Part shown: piece by piece, positions 15,008-25,087 of the stretch
Layout of the letters: every line of letters starts with the position of its first letter
Position numbering within the stretch: position 1 is the stretch's first letter
NCBI RefSeq assembly: GCF_001894765.1
Contig: NZ_BCWV01000001.1
Location: forward strand, 1 to 64,000
Source: Rhodococcoides corynebacterioides NBRC 14404
Lineage (GTDB): Bacteria; Actinomycetota; Actinomycetes; Mycobacteriales; Mycobacteriaceae
DNA length: 64,000 nt
Direction: 5' to 3'
Translations under genes and position numbers: made by a program
Notes under the pieces: generated by a model
What the model saw: only the letters and a program-made list of their open reading frames with translations
The model's database searches: none
Told to the model about the DNA's origin: nothing

Positions 15008-16779
15008 TGTCGCCCGCACTGGCGGCCGGTCTGCAGATCGCCGCGGTCGTGATCGTGCTCGCCGCGGCCTATGTCCCGCTGGGCGATTACATGGCGCGGG
15101 TGTACGCGTCCCCGAGCGACGACGACCCGAGCGACGACGCCGGTTCCGAATCGGACGCGACCGGCGGCGGCACCGCCCTGCGCACCCGGACCCGCACCCG
15201 CACCGACTCCCGCGTCGAGTCCCTGATCTACCGCCTCTGCCGTGTCGACCCCCGCGCCGAACAGACGTGGATCGGCTACTCCATGTCGGTGCTCGGCTTC
15301 TCCGCCGCCAGTGTGCTCTTCCTCTACGTTCTGCAACGGGTGCAGGGCGTGCTGCCACTGAACGGTGGGCTGTCGGGGGTGAGCCCGTCGGTGGCGTTCA
15401 ACACCGCGATCTCGTTCGTGGCCAACACCAACTGGCAGTCGTACGTCCCGGAGACGACGATGTCCAACCTCACCCAGCCGGTGGGTCTGGCGGTGCAGAA
15501 CTTCGTGTCCGCCGCGGTGGGCCTGGCCGTCGCGGCCGCGGTGATCCGGGGGTTCGTCCGGGTGCGCGTGGGCGGAGAGCTGGGCAACTTCTGGGTCGAC
15601 CTGATCCGCGGCACTCTGCGAATCCTGCTGCCCCTGTCTTTCGTGATCGCTCTGATCCTGTTGACGCAGGGCGTGATTCAGTCCTTCTCTACCGGGTTCG
15701 CCTCGACGGGGCTCGACGGGTCGTCCGTGACCAACGCCCTCGCCCCGGTCGCCTCGCAGGAGGCGATCAAGGAGCTGGGCACCAACGGCGGCGGCATCCT
15801 CGCGGCCAATTCGGCCCACCCGTTCGAGAACCCGACGCCCGTGAGCAACGTCGTCGAGATCATCGCCATCCTGCTGATCCCGGTGGCCCTGACGCGCACG
15901 TTCGGCACGATGGTCGGCGACCGTCGACAGGGCCTGACACTCCTCGCCGTCATGGGCGCCCTGTTCGCGATGCTGCTCGCCGTCACCGCGGCCGCCGAGG
16001 CCGGTGCGCGCGGCGTCGCGGCCGAGGCCGCCGGCGCGATGATGGAGGGCAAGGAGGTGCGGTTCGGCATCCCCGGCTCGACGCTCTTCGCCGTCGCCAC
16101 CACGGGAACGTCCACGGGAGCGGTCAATTCGGCCCACGACAGCATGTCGCCGCTCGGCGGCGGCGCGGTCCTGCTCAACATGCTCGTCGGCGAGATCGCC
16201 CCGGGTGGCGTCGGAACCGGTCTCTACGGACTGCTGGTGCTCGCGATCGTCGCCGTCTTCGTCGGCGGTCTGTTGGTCGGTCGGACCCCGGAGTATTTGG
16301 GCAAGAAGATCGGCCGACGCCAGATCACCCTCGCTGCGCTGTCGGTGCTCGTCATGCCGGCGCTGGTGTTGATCGGGACCTCCGTCACGGTGCTGCTGCC
16401 GTCGACCACCGGATATCAAGGCAATGCAGGAGACCCCGGCACGCCGGGGTCGATCCACGGCTTCACCGAGGTGCTCTACGCGTTCGCCTCGGCCGCCAAC
16501 AACAACGGCAGCGCCTTCGGTGGCCTCACGGTCACCAGCGACTGGTTCCAGACCTCGCTCGGCCTCGCCATGCTCCTCGGCCGATTCCTGCCGATCGTGC
16601 TGGTGCTCGCGCTCGCCGGATCCCTGGTCACCACCAAGCGCACACCGCCCAACCCGGGCACGCTCCCGACGAACGGTCCGCTGTTCGCGACGCTCCTGCT
16701 CGGCACCGTGGTCCTCGTGGCCGCCCTCACGTTCTTCCCGGCGCTCGCGCTGGGCCCCATCGCAGAGGCAGTGCAATGA
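15007..16779 (+). CDS. kdpA: K+-transporting ATPase subunit KdpA (channel subunit)
   Basis: KdpA forms the K+ selectivity path of the KdpFABC pump. The 590-residue product begins with a helix and LGDYMARVY, then shows the family landmarks [34 protein letters not shown] with [23 protein letters not shown] and [11 protein letters not shown]. These are the four pore-loop repeats. It is about 30 residues longer than the E. coli protein. The excess is a loop at about residues 36-62 with runs of Asp/Ser and Arg-Thr dipeptides, which relatives fill with a shorter segment. Overlaps kdpF and kdpB by one and four bases. Confidence 0.95.
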   Translation: MSPALAAGLQIAAVVIVLAAAYVPLGDYMARVYASPSDDDPSDDAGSESDATGGGTALRTRTRTRTDSRVESLIYRLCRVDPRAEQTWIGYSMSVLGFSAASVLFLYVLQRVQGVLPLNGGLSGVSPSVAFNTAISFVANTNWQSYVPETTMSNLTQPVGLAVQNFVSAAVGLAVAAAVIRGFVRVRVGGELGNFWVDLIRGTLRILLPLSFVIALILLTQGVIQSFSTGFASTGLDGSSVTNALAPVASQEAIKELGTNGGGILAANSAHPFENPTPVSNVVEIIAILLIPVALTRTFGTMVGDRRQGLTLLAVMGALFAMLLAVTAAAEAGARGVAAEAAGAMMEGKEVRFGIPGSTLFAVATTGTSTGAVNSAHDSMSPLGGGAVLLNMLVGEIAPGGVGTGLYGLLVLAIVAVFVGGLLVGRTPEYLGKKIGRRQITLAALSVLVMPALVLIGTSVTVLLPSTTGYQGNAGDPGTPGSIHGFTEVLYAFASAANNNGSAFGGLTVTSDWFQTSLGLAMLLGRFLPIVLVLALAGSLVTTKRTPPNPGTLPTNGPLFATLLLGTVVLVAALTFFPALALGPIAEAVQ

Positions 16780-18860
16780 CACTCACGCAGCTCGACCCGG
16801 TGACTCCCACCGAGGGTGACGCCGTCGCCCCGGTCCGCACCGGCTACTTCAGCCCACGCCGGATGGTGACCTCGCTCCCGACGGCGTGCGCGAAGCTCGA
16901 CCCGCGCCATCTCGCGCGCAACCCGGTGATGTTCGTGGTCCTGGTGGGCTCGGTGGTCACCACCGTACTGGCAGCGCTGGACCCGTCGGTCTTCGCGTGG
17001 GCCGTGGCGGTGTGGCTGTGGTTCACCCTGATCTTCGCCAACCTCGCGGAGTCGGTCGCCGAGGGACGAGGCAAGGCGCAGGCCGCGAGCCTGCGAGCGG
17101 TCAAGCGCGACACCGTCGCTCGCCGCCGCGTCGCCGGCGGTGAGATCGAGGAGGTGTCGGCCACCGCGCTCGCCGTCGGTGACGAGGTGGTGGTCGTCGC
17201 GGGGGAGACCATTCCCGGCGACGGCGACGTCGTCGAGGGCATCGCCACGGTGGACGAGTCCGCGATCACCGGCGAGTCCGCGCCCGTCGTCCGTGAATCG
17301 GGCGGCGATCGCTCCGCGGTGACCGGCGGCACCACCGTGCTGTCGGACCGCATCGTCGTGAGAATCACGGCGGCGCAGGGCCAGACGTTCGTCGACCGCA
17401 TGATCGCGCTCGTCGAGGGCGCCGCTCGGCAGAAGACGCCCAACGAGATCGCGCTGAGCATCCTGCTGGCCTCGCTCACCATCGTGTTCCTGCTCGCCGT
17501 CGTGGCGATCGGACCGATGGGCGCCTACGCCGGCCGTGCCGCGGATCCGATCCAGCTCATCGCGTTGCTGGTCTGCCTGATCCCGACCACCATCGGCGCC
17601 CTGCTGTCGGCCATCGGCATCGCGGGCATGGACCGCCTGGTGCAGCGCAACGTCCTGGCCATGTCCGGGCGGGCCGTCGAGGCGGCCGGTGACATCGACA
17701 CCCTGCTCATGGACAAGACCGGCACCATCACCTACGGCAACCGCCGGGCGACGAGTCTGCATCCGGCACCGGGCGTCGACGTCGCAGCGCTCGCCGCGGC
17801 CGCCCGGCTGTCCTCGCTGGCCGACGGCACCCCGGAGGGACGCAGCATCGTCGAGCTCTGCGTGCGGGACCACGAGCTGCCCGCGTCCGCCACCGACGAG
17901 GAGACCCGCGGCGAATTCGTGGCATTCACGGCCCAGACCCGTATGAGCGGCGTCGACCTGAACGGCGATCGAGTCCGCAAGGGCGCCAGCGACTCCGTGC
18001 TGGGGTGGGTGCGGGAACAGGGCGGCACCGTCGACCCGGCTGTGGACGACACGGCCGAGGAGATCGCCCGCAGGGGCGGTACGCCGCTCGTGGTGGCTAC
18101 GGCGTCGTCCGGTTCCGCCCGGGTCCTCGGCGTCGTCGAACTCTCCGACGTGGTGAAGCCGAACATCGCCGACCGCTTCGCGCAGTTGCGCGCCATGGGC
18201 ATTCGCACCGTGATGGTCACCGGCGACAACCCGCTCACCGCGGCATCCATCGCGGCGCAAGCCGGGGTCGACGACTACCTGGCCGAGGCGACGCCGGAGG
18301 ACAAATTGGCCCTCATCCGGTCCGAGCAGGAGGGCGGACGTCTGGTCGCGATGACCGGCGACGGCACCAACGACGCCCCCGCGCTCGCGCAGGCCGACGT
18401 CGGCGTCGCGATGAACACGGGCACCTCGGCGGCGAAGGAAGCCGGGAACATGGTGGATCTGGACTCCGATCCCACCAAGTTGATCGAGATCGTCGAGATC
18501 GGCAAGCAGCTGCTCATCACACGCGGCGCGCTGACGACGTTCTCGCTGGCGAACGATCTGGCCAAGTACTTCGCGATCCTGCCCGCCCTGTTCAGCGGTG
18601 TCTATCCGCAGCTCGGGGCGCTGAATATCATGGGTCTGGCGACGCCGCAGTCGGCCATTCTCTCCGCCGTGATCTTCAATGCGCTCGTCATCATCGGGTT
18701 GATCCCGCTGGCGCTGAAGGGCGTGCGCTACACCCCGGCGGGTGCGTCGGCGTTGCTGCGGCGGAACCTCCTGATCTACGGCGTGGGTGGGGTGGTGACC
18801 CCGTTCGTCGGGATCTGGCTCATCGACCTCGTCGTCCGACTCGTTCCCGGAATGGGCTGA
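16776..18860 (+). CDS. kdpB: K+-transporting ATPase subunit KdpB (P-type ATPase)
   Basis: KdpB hydrolyses ATP to drive K+ import through KdpA. ATG 16776 overlaps the kdpA stop; the open frame further upstream is a kdpA shadow. The 694-residue protein has the actuator motif TGES, the phosphorylation motif DKTGT with Asp313, the nucleotide-domain KGAS motif and the hinge motif [22 protein letters not shown]. Transmembrane helices lie at about residues 45-85, 225-280 and 575-690. The Ser residue near TGES that is phosphorylated for K+ inhibition in E. coli is embedded in the same conserved [12 protein letters not shown] context. Confidence 0.95.
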   Translation: MTLTQLDPVTPTEGDAVAPVRTGYFSPRRMVTSLPTACAKLDPRHLARNPVMFVVLVGSVVTTVLAALDPSVFAWAVAVWLWFTLIFANLAESVAEGRGKAQAASLRAVKRDTVARRRVAGGEIEEVSATALAVGDEVVVVAGETIPGDGDVVEGIATVDESAITGESAPVVRESGGDRSAVTGGTTVLSDRIVVRITAAQGQTFVDRMIALVEGAARQKTPNEIALSILLASLTIVFLLAVVAIGPMGAYAGRAADPIQLIALLVCLIPTTIGALLSAIGIAGMDRLVQRNVLAMSGRAVEAAGDIDTLLMDKTGTITYGNRRATSLHPAPGVDVAALAAAARLSSLADGTPEGRSIVELCVRDHELPASATDEETRGEFVAFTAQTRMSGVDLNGDRVRKGASDSVLGWVREQGGTVDPAVDDTAEEIARRGGTPLVVATASSGSARVLGVVELSDVVKPNIADRFAQLRAMGIRTVMVTGDNPLTAASIAAQAGVDDYLAEATPEDKLALIRSEQEGGRLVAMTGDGTNDAPALAQADVGVAMNTGTSAAKEAGNMVDLDSDPTKLIEIVEIGKQLLITRGALTTFSLANDLAKYFAILPALFSGVYPQLGALNIMGLATPQSAILSAVIFNALVIIGLIPLALKGVRYTPAGASALLRRNLLIYGVGGVVTPFVGIWLIDLVVRLVPGMG

Positions 18861-18862
18861 TC

Positions 18863-19501
18863 ATGCGCTGGACACAACGCTTTCTCGGACAGATCGTCGC
18901 CGGACTGTCGGTGCTGCTCGCACTGACGGTGATCCTCGGCATCGCGTATCCCGCTGCGGTGTGGGCGGTCTCGCGTCTCGGCGCCGACAGCGCCGAGGGG
19001 TCGCCGCTGCGCGACGCGAACGGCTGCGTCGTCGGCAGCGCGCTCGTGGGGGTCGATCCGCAGGTGCCCGACGGCGAACCGGACCCGTACTTCCACCCTC
19101 GCGTCACCGGCTCCGTCGCCGACGACGACGCGTTCGCCCCCGGTGACCCCGCGGCGGCGGTGCCGACCAACCAGGGGCCGAGCAGCGAGATCCTGGCCTC
19201 GTTCGTCGAGCAGCGACGCGCCGCCGTCGCCGAGCGGGAGAACGTCGCGCCGGAGGCCGTTCCGGTGGACGCCGTGACCGGCTCCGGGTCCGGAATCGAC
19301 CCCCACATCAGTCCGGCCTACGCGGCGATCCAGGTGCCGCGGGTCGCCGCGGCCACCGGCCGATCGGAGGACGACGTGCGGGCTCTGGTCGCCGAGCACA
19401 CCGACGGACGGCAGTTCGGCTTCCTCGGCGCCGAGGCGGTGAACGTGCCCGAGCTCAACGTCGCGCTCGGTCTCACCGCGCCGACCTGCACCCCCTCCTG
19501 A
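18863..19501 (+). CDS. kdpC: K+-transporting ATPase subunit KdpC
   Basis: The 212-residue subunit has one N-terminal helix (IVAGLSVLLALTVILGIAYPAAVWAV) and a soluble domain with GSALVG, YFHPRVTGS, TNQGPSS and DPHISPAYAAIQVPRVA, all typical of KdpC. KdpC stabilises the complex and increases ATP affinity. Compared with the E. coli protein it has additional residues after YFHPR, in an Asp-rich stretch. Starts two bases after the kdpB stop. Confidence 0.93.
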   Translation: MRWTQRFLGQIVAGLSVLLALTVILGIAYPAAVWAVSRLGADSAEGSPLRDANGCVVGSALVGVDPQVPDGEPDPYFHPRVTGSVADDDAFAPGDPAAAVPTNQGPSSEILASFVEQRRAAVAERENVAPEAVPVDAVTGSGSGIDPHISPAYAAIQVPRVAAATGRSEDDVRALVAEHTDGRQFGFLGAEAVNVPELNVALGLTAPTCTPS

Positions 19502-19524
19502 CAACCGAGACGACACACGGTTCG

Positions 19525-22014
19525 ATGGACGACGTGAGCACCAGGGGCGAACTCCGGATCTACCTCGGTGCCGCCCCCGGCGTCGGCAAGACCTACGCGA
19601 TGCTGGGGGAGGCGCACCGGCGGAAGGGGCGCGGCTGCGACGTGGTCGTCGGGGTCGTCGAGACCCACGGCCGCGTCCACACCGCGGAGCTGCTCGACGG
19701 CATCGAGCAGATCCCGCTGCGGACCGTGCGTTATCGAGGCTCGACGGCGTCCGAACTCGACGTCGACGCCGTGATCGCCCGGGCGCCGGCCCTCGTGTTG
19801 GTCGACGAACTGGCCCACACCAACACACCGGGCAGTCGGCGCGAGAAGAGGTGGCAGGACGTCGAGGACATCCTCGCCGCCGGCATCGACGTCGTCAGCA
19901 CCGTCAACGTCCAGCACCTCGAGAGTCTGAACGACGTCGTCGAACAGATCACCGGGGTCCGGCAGCGCGAGACGGTCCCCGACGCCGTGGTGCGCGGCGC
20001 CGAGCAGGTGGAACTGGTCGACGTCGCCCCGGAGGCGTTGCGACGCCGCCTGGTTCACGGCAACGTCTACGCCCCGGACAAGGTCGACGCCGCCCTCTCG
20101 AACTACTTCCGGCAGGGCAACCTCACCGCGCTGCGGGAACTGGCTCTGCTGTGGATCGCCGACCAGGTGGACGCAGCCTTGGCGAAATACCGTTCGGCAC
20201 ACCACATCACGGACACCTGGGAGGCACGCGAGCGTGTGGTGGTCGCCGTCACCGGCGGTCCGGAGTCGGAGACCCTGGTGCGTCGGGCGCGCCGCATCGC
20301 GGCCAAGTCGAGCGCGGAGCTCATGGTGTTGCACGTGGTGCGCGGCGACGGGCTCGCCGGCGTCTCGGCCCCGCAGATGGGCAAGGTGCGTCGTCTGGCC
20401 GCCGCGCTGGGCGCGAGCATGCACAGCGTCGTCGGCGACGACGTCCCGGCCACGCTGCTCGATTTCGCCCGCGGCGCCAACGCGACGCAGCTCGTCATCG
20501 GCACGTCGCGACGCTCACGGTGGGCACGCATCCTCGACGAGGGGATCGGTGCGGCCGTCATCGCCGACTCGGGAAAGATCGACGTGCACATGGTCACTCA
20601 CGCCGAGATGGGCGGCGGATGGCGATGGCGACGCCTTCTGCGTCCGGACACCGCGCGTCGCCGCGTGCTGGCGTGGGTGGCGGCCGTCGTGGTGCCGCTG
20701 CTGTCCGCGCTCGCCATGATGCTGGTGGACCCCTACCTCGAACTGGGTGGCGAGAGCGCGCTGTTCTTCGTCGTGGTGCTCGCCGTGGCGTTGCTCGGCG
20801 GCGTGATCCCTGCGGCACTGTCCGCCCTGATCGCCGGGCTGCTGCTGAACTTCTTCTTCGCAGAACCCCGCTACAGCTTCACGATCGCCGAGCCCGACAA
20901 CTTCGTCACCACCGTCGTGCTGCTCATCATGGCCGTCGCCGTGGCAGTGCTCGTCGACGCGGCGACCCGCCGGTCGCGGGAGGCTCGGCGCGCGTCACGG
21001 GAGGCGGAACTGTTGGCGCTGTTCGCCGGAACCGTGTTGCGGGGAGCCGATCTGCCGGCGCTGCTCGAACGCGTGCGCGAGACCTACGGTCAGCGGGCCG
21101 TGGCCTTCGTCGACGATGACGGCACCGTCGTCGGCTCCGCGGGTGACGCGCCGCCGGTATCGCCGGACGATGCCGACACCGTGGTCGCGACGGTCGACGG
21201 TGATTACACGCTGCTCCTGGCCGGCCCGGCGACCCGTGCCCACGATCGACGGGTGCTGACGGCCGTCGCCAACCAGTCGCGCGGCCTGATCCGCCAGGCC
21301 GAGCTGGCCGAGGAAGCCAGTGCGGCAGCGGCTCTCGCGGAGGCGGACCGGCTGCGGCGTGCACTGCTGTCGGCAGTCGGTCACGATCTGCGGACCCCGC
21401 TCGCGGCCGTCAAGGCGTCCGTGTCGAGTCTGCGGAGCACCGACGTGGAGTTCTCGGCCGAGGACACCGCCGAACTGTTGGCCACGATCGAGGAGTCGAC
21501 CGATCACCTGACCGCGTTGGTGGGCAACCTGCTCGACTCGTCCCGGCTCGCCGCCGGGGTCGTGCGACCCACGCTCACCGCGGTGCCGGTGGCCGACGTG
21601 CTCGAGCGCGCCCTGGCGAGCAGTCGCGTGTCGATCGACCGCGTCGAGACGGGGGTCGACGACGTCGTCGTGGCCGCCGATGCCGGGCTGCTCGAACGGG
21701 TGCTCGCCAACCTCGTCGACAACGCGGTGCGTCACGCGCCCGAGTCGACCATCCGGGTGACCGCCGCCGACACCGGGGCCGGCCGCGCCGTGATCACGGT
21801 GGCGGACAACGGCCCCGGCATCGCCCCGACCGCGGCCGAGGCGGTCTTCGCGCCGTTCCAGCGGCAGGGCGACCGGGACAACACGACGGGTGTCGGACTG
21901 GGTCTGTCGGTGGTACGCGGGTTCGTCGAGGCCATGGGCGGCACCGTGACGGTGTCCGACACCGCGGGCGGCGGGGCGACCATGACGGTGGAGTTGTCGA
22001 CGCGGGTTCCCTGA
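19525..22014 (+). CDS. kdpD: Osmosensitive K+ channel histidine kinase KdpD
   Basis: KdpD senses K+ limitation and ionic strength and phosphorylates KdpE. ATG 19525 starts 24 bases after kdpC. The 829-residue protein has the N-terminal KdpD domain with Walker A GAAPGVGKT at about 15-23, and a DELAHTN Walker-B-like motif near 93-99. A USP-like domain follows at about 230-370, then four transmembrane helices at about 385-475, and a GAF-like region. The kinase has AVGHDLRTPLAAVK with phosphoacceptor His620, N-box NLVDNAVRHAPE and G-boxes DNGPGI and GVGLGLS. The response regulator gene kdpE, normally next in line, is absent; a minus-strand aquaporin gene begins four bases later. Confidence 0.93.
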   Translation: MDDVSTRGELRIYLGAAPGVGKTYAMLGEAHRRKGRGCDVVVGVVETHGRVHTAELLDGIEQIPLRTVRYRGSTASELDVDAVIARAPALVLVDELAHTNTPGSRREKRWQDVEDILAAGIDVVSTVNVQHLESLNDVVEQITGVRQRETVPDAVVRGAEQVELVDVAPEALRRRLVHGNVYAPDKVDAALSNYFRQGNLTALRELALLWIADQVDAALAKYRSAHHITDTWEARERVVVAVTGGPESETLVRRARRIAAKSSAELMVLHVVRGDGLAGVSAPQMGKVRRLAAALGASMHSVVGDDVPATLLDFARGANATQLVIGTSRRSRWARILDEGIGAAVIADSGKIDVHMVTHAEMGGGWRWRRLLRPDTARRRVLAWVAAVVVPLLSALAMMLVDPYLELGGESALFFVVVLAVALLGGVIPAALSALIAGLLLNFFFAEPRYSFTIAEPDNFVTTVVLLIMAVAVAVLVDAATRRSREARRASREAELLALFAGTVLRGADLPALLERVRETYGQRAVAFVDDDGTVVGSAGDAPPVSPDDADTVVATVDGDYTLLLAGPATRAHDRRVLTAVANQSRGLIRQAELAEEASAAAALAEADRLRRALLSAVGHDLRTPLAAVKASVSSLRSTDVEFSAEDTAELLATIEESTDHLTALVGNLLDSSRLAAGVVRPTLTAVPVADVLERALASSRVSIDRVETGVDDVVVAADAGLLERVLANLVDNAVRHAPESTIRVTAADTGAGRAVITVADNGPGIAPTAAEAVFAPFQRQGDRDNTTGVGLGLSVVRGFVEAMGGTVTVSDTAGGGATMTVELSTRVP

Positions 22015-22018
22015 CGGG

Positions 22019-22735
22019 TCAGGATCGGCGGGCGGAGAACAACACTCGGTGCACTCCGGCACCGACGAGGCCACCGATCAGCGGGAAGACCACGAACGCC
22101 CAGACCTGGCCGAGCGCGTCGCCCCCGGTGAACAGGGCCGGACCGATCGAACGCGCCGGGTTCACCGAGGTGCCGTCGACCCCGATGGCGATCAGGTGCA
22201 GCACGGTCAGCGTGAGGCCGATCGGGACGGCGGCGACGACGGTGGCGCTGCGGCCCGCGGTGGTACCCAGGACGACCAGGACCAGGATCGCGGTGGCCAC
22301 GATCTCGACGATCGCGACGGCCGCGAGGGAGAAGCCGCCGGTCAATGCGTCTCCGAAGCCGTTGGCGCCCAACCCGTCCACGGACCGGTCGTAGGCGGGG
22401 GATCCCACGGCGATCGCGTAGACCACGGCGGCGCCGAGGATGCCGCCCACCACCTGGGCGGCGACGTACCCGGCCGCGCGGGCGGCGTCGATGCGTCCGG
22501 CGATCAGCGCGCCCAGGGTGACGGCGGGGTTGACGTGGCACCCCGAGATCGGCCCGATGAGGAACGCGAGTGCCAGCAGGGTGAGACCGAACGCGAGGGC
22601 GATGCCGACGGTGCCGACCTCGTCGCCGAGGACCGCGGTGCCGACGCCGCCGATCACGAGGATCGCGGTGCCGATCAGTTCGGCCGCGTAGACGGTGACC
22701 CGGGCGGGGGTGGTGTCGGATATGTTGTCGCTCAT
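22019..22735 (-). CDS. Aquaporin (MIP family, AqpZ-like)
   Basis: The 238-residue channel has six transmembrane helices and the two half-helix NPA motifs, SGCHVNPAVTLG and TSVNPARSIG. The first helix AELIGTAILVIGGVGTAVL and the ending LIGGLVGAGVHRVLF match bacterial AqpZ-type water channels; residues of the Ar/R filter were not checked. The ATG at 22735 is chosen because the preceding minus-strand gene ends in an ATGA overlap with it. Its 3' end lies four bases from the kdpD end, so the two operons converge. An osmotic role beside kdp would make sense. Confidence 0.9.
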   Translation of the reverse strand: MSDNISDTTPARVTVYAAELIGTAILVIGGVGTAVLGDEVGTVGIALAFGLTLLALAFLIGPISGCHVNPAVTLGALIAGRIDAARAAGYVAAQVVGGILGAAVVYAIAVGSPAYDRSVDGLGANGFGDALTGGFSLAAVAIVEIVATAILVLVVLGTTAGRSATVVAAVPIGLTLTVLHLIAIGVDGTSVNPARSIGPALFTGGDALGQVWAFVVFPLIGGLVGAGVHRVLFSARRS

Positions 22736-23133
22736 CGATTCTGCTCCTCGAGTGGTTGGTAAGGAAGGGGCGGACGGGAGACGTCGTGCACGGCGACGTC
22801 GACGGTGTCGACCCGGACGCCGGCTCGGGCGTACACGGCCGCACCGACGGCGCGTCGGACGTCGGCCGCGACCTCCGGAATGGCGACGCCGTACTCGGCG
22901 ACGACGTCGAGGCGAATGTCGGCCCGGCCGTGGCTCACTCGCGCGGAGACGCCGCGGCGCGCGGGTGCCGATCGGGTTCGGCGCTCCACCCGGGCGGGGT
23001 GGGGCCGCAGCCCCGGCACCTCCGCTGCGGCCAGACCGGCCGTCGTCTCCACCACGGCGGGGGAGACGGTCGTGCGGCCGCGGCTCCCGACAGGGGTGTG
23101 GCGGCGGGTGGACTGGGTCCGGGGGGTGGTCAC
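22732..23133 (-). CDS. Asp23/Gls24-family envelope stress protein
   Basis: GTG 23133 is preceded by AAAGGA, setting the start within a longer open frame. The 133-residue product has a basic N-terminus, then GRTTVSPAVVETTAGLAAAEVPGL, then DIRLDVVAEYGVAIPEVAADVRRAVGAAV and VDTVDVAVHDVS. This order is diagnostic of the Asp23 domain: a helix after the V-x-x-x-A-G-x-x-A block, then an amphipathic strand-helix. The family is membrane-associated and linked to alkaline and cell-wall stress. It overlaps the aquaporin start by four bases, giving a two-gene operon. The divergent ECF sigma factor at 23332 is a likely regulator. Confidence 0.8.
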   Translation of the reverse strand: MTTPRTQSTRRHTPVGSRGRTTVSPAVVETTAGLAAAEVPGLRPHPARVERRTRSAPARRGVSARVSHGRADIRLDVVAEYGVAIPEVAADVRRAVGAAVYARAGVRVDTVDVAVHDVSRPPLPYQPLEEQNR

Positions 23134-23331
23134 CGAAGTCCTTTCGTGTCGTGGGCGATCGACCCGCGATGCGGATCGTGTGGCCATGAGTCGGACGCCG
23201 ACGCGAAAAGCGCACGTGGCCGGTGGAGTGAGGTGCGTCATTCGGGTGTAGGGCGGGACCAGACGGGGCATTCTCACGCGTGCCATGTGCCCGTGCCGCG
23301 GGTGCATCAGGGGGCTGTCAGGGCGGGGGGC

Positions 23332-23985
23332 GTGGTCGTGTTCGTGCATCCATCCCGCGTGCCCGGCGTGCAGACCGTGGGGGCCGACGGGTCGTCCGCC
23401 CCGGCGCCTGCGCCGAGGGGGAAATTCCCGACGCTGGACCTCGCCTCGTTGCCCGACCGTGCGCTGGCCGCAGCGGCGGCCGTCGGTGACCGGGACGCCT
23501 TCGACGAGATCGTGCGCCGATTCGCGCCCTCGATGACGAGGTTCGCCGAGTCGATGCTGGGCGATCACGGTGCCGCGGAGGAGGTGGTGCAGGACAGTTT
23601 CGTCGCTGCGTGGAAGGCCATCGCCGGCTATCGGCACGAGTCGGCCCTGCGCACCTGGCTGTTCGGGATCACCTCGCACAAGTCTCTGGACCACCGCCGT
23701 CGCCGCATTCCGCGGCCGGCGACCGACCACGTCGTCGACGGCGCCTGCACCGACCCGCACACCGATCCGTCAAGTACCTGCTCCGGGGCGGCGTTTCTCC
23801 TCGCCGTGGACGCGGTCCTCGCCAGGATGCCGCCCCGCCAACGGGCGTGCTGGGTCCTGCGGGAGGTCGACGGCATGCGCATCGTCGACATCGCTGACAT
23901 CCTGTCCACGACCCCCGGTGCGGTGCGCGGCCAGATCGCCCGCGCCCGGGCCACCCTCGAAGCCCGATTGGATGCCTGGTCGTGA
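23332..23985 (+). CDS. ECF-type RNA polymerase sigma factor
   Basis: GTG 23332 is preferred (GGGCGGGGGG just upstream); GTGs at 23338 and 23344 are alternatives. The 217-residue protein has sigma region 2 at about residues 50-115 (AFDEIVRRFAPSMTRFAESML, then AEEVVQDSFVAAWKAI and RTWLFGITSHKSLDHRRR). Region 4 lies at about 155-210 (LARMPPRQRACWVLREVDG, then IADILSTTPGAVRGQIARAR). No anti-sigma gene of clear zinc-binding type follows; instead a 136-residue unknown protein overlaps its stop. The divergent Asp23-aquaporin pair 199 bases away suggests an envelope-stress regulon. Confidence 0.88.
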   Translation: MVVFVHPSRVPGVQTVGADGSSAPAPAPRGKFPTLDLASLPDRALAAAAAVGDRDAFDEIVRRFAPSMTRFAESMLGDHGAAEEVVQDSFVAAWKAIAGYRHESALRTWLFGITSHKSLDHRRRRIPRPATDHVVDGACTDPHTDPSSTCSGAAFLLAVDAVLARMPPRQRACWVLREVDGMRIVDIADILSTTPGAVRGQIARARATLEARLDAWS

Positions 23986-24392
23986 CGCGCAGCGGCGGAC
24001 CGGCCGACCGCGCCGCCGACGCGGTTCGGCGCCGCATCGACCGGTCGACGAGGTGGATCGACGTCACCGACCGCGCGATCTCGCGGGTGCGCGGCGTGGG
24101 GGTGCGGGCGTGGCCGCTCGACGCCGTGTTCCCGACGGCGGCTGGCGCCGACACCCTGCGCATCACCGACGTGGTGGTGCGCACGGCGCTGGTGCGCACA
24201 TTGATCGCCGCTGGAACGGAGGTGGTGGCCCTCGAGCTCTACACCGAGGGCCACCGATGTTGCGGCACGCGCGTCACGGTCCACCGCCACGTCGACGAGC
24301 GCACCGCCGAGGTGGCGGCGACGGCCCTCTCGTCGATCCTCGGGGAGCCGTCCGCCGCGTACGACGTGGACGTGGTCGCGAGCATCGGATAG
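23982..24392 (+). CDS. Unknown protein coupled to the ECF sigma gene, 136 aa
   Basis: The start GTG overlaps the sigma gene stop as GTGA. The product has no membrane helix. It opens with a basic helical part (ADRAADAVRRRIDRSTRWIDV). The C-terminal half, from ADTLRITDVVVRTALVRTLIAAG to TEVAATALSSILGEPSAAYDVDV, includes GHRCCGTRVTVHRHVD with paired Cys. The tight coupling suggests it modulates the sigma factor or works with the Asp23 protein. The end pattern (VAATALSSILG, then V-D-V) loosely recalls Asp23-type domains, but I do not assign it. Confidence 0.6.
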   Translation: MTRSGGPADRAADAVRRRIDRSTRWIDVTDRAISRVRGVGVRAWPLDAVFPTAAGADTLRITDVVVRTALVRTLIAAGTEVVALELYTEGHRCCGTRVTVHRHVDERTAEVAATALSSILGEPSAAYDVDVVASIG

Positions 24393-24437
24393 GTAGCGTC
24401 ACCGCCGAGACACTCGCCGGCGGGTTACGGTCGTCCC

Positions 24438-25082
24438 ATGGCGCGTGACCCGCAGTTCGACGACGAGATGGCCGCGCTGCTCGCGGACCAGGCTCGGGCC
24501 GCGGGGCAGACGCCCGAGCAGTACATCCACGACGCCGTGCTCGCCCGGTTGCTGCGCACTCCGGCCGGACCCACCGAGGCGGGGCGCCGGGTGCGGGACC
24601 CGAACCGGCTGCGCTCGGTGTGGCGGACGGGACTGCTCGACTCGCCCCGAGCGCCGGTGTTCGAGCGTGCGGTGTCCATCACCGTCGAGTCGCTGCGGGT
24701 GCCGTCCGCCGCCATCGTGCTCGTCGACCGGGACCGGGTGTTCTACCTCGGCGCGATCGGTCTGGCGGCGGCGTTCGCGGAAGCCCGGGAGGCGTCGCTC
24801 GAGGATTCCCTGGCGGCGCAGGTGATCGAGTCGGGCGCCGAGTCGTGGGTGGTCCACGACGCGGCGTCGGACGCGCGCATCGCCACGCATCCCGCGGTGG
24901 TCGGCGGAGCGGTCGGGTCCTATCTCGCGCATCCGCTACGCGACGCCGACGACCGTGCGGTCGGGGCACTCGCCGCCTGGCATGCCTGCCCCCACACCTG
25001 GACCGCCGGCGAGCAGCGCACGATGGACGACCTGACGTGGGTGGTCCGCGGGCTGATCTTCGGCGAGCACGTCCTCGACTGA
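24438..25082 (+). CDS. GAF-domain protein
   Basis: The 214-residue protein has an N-terminal helical segment (DDEMAALLADQARAAGQTPEQYI). It then has a GAF domain at about residues 60-205 with FERAVSITVESLRVPSAAIVLVD, LAAQVIESGAESWVVHDAASD and YLAHPLRDADDRAVGALAAWH. GAF domains bind small ligands or partner proteins; no output domain is attached, so it probably acts with other signalling proteins. A TACGGT -10 box at 24426-24431 lies six bases before the ATG, suggesting a leaderless transcript. Ends in a convergent terminator-like repeat. Confidence 0.8.
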   Translation: MARDPQFDDEMAALLADQARAAGQTPEQYIHDAVLARLLRTPAGPTEAGRRVRDPNRLRSVWRTGLLDSPRAPVFERAVSITVESLRVPSAAIVLVDRDRVFYLGAIGLAAAFAEAREASLEDSLAAQVIESGAESWVVHDAASDARIATHPAVVGGAVGSYLAHPLRDADDRAVGALAAWHACPHTWTAGEQRTMDDLTWVVRGLIFGEHVLD

Positions 25083-25087
25083 CGGGT

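Noticed and set aside
15267..16775. Long open frame ahead of kdpB on the same strand, making a 1197-residue reading
   Set aside because: It is a shadow of kdpA in another frame. kdpB starts at ATG 16776 with the usual overlap, and the added residues are Arg/Gly-rich without any domain.
14968..16782. Antisense 604-residue open frame opposite kdpA
   Set aside because: High-GC shadow frame rich in His, Arg, Gly and Asp; no ribosome site or motif. Several similar antisense frames elsewhere were dropped for the same reason.
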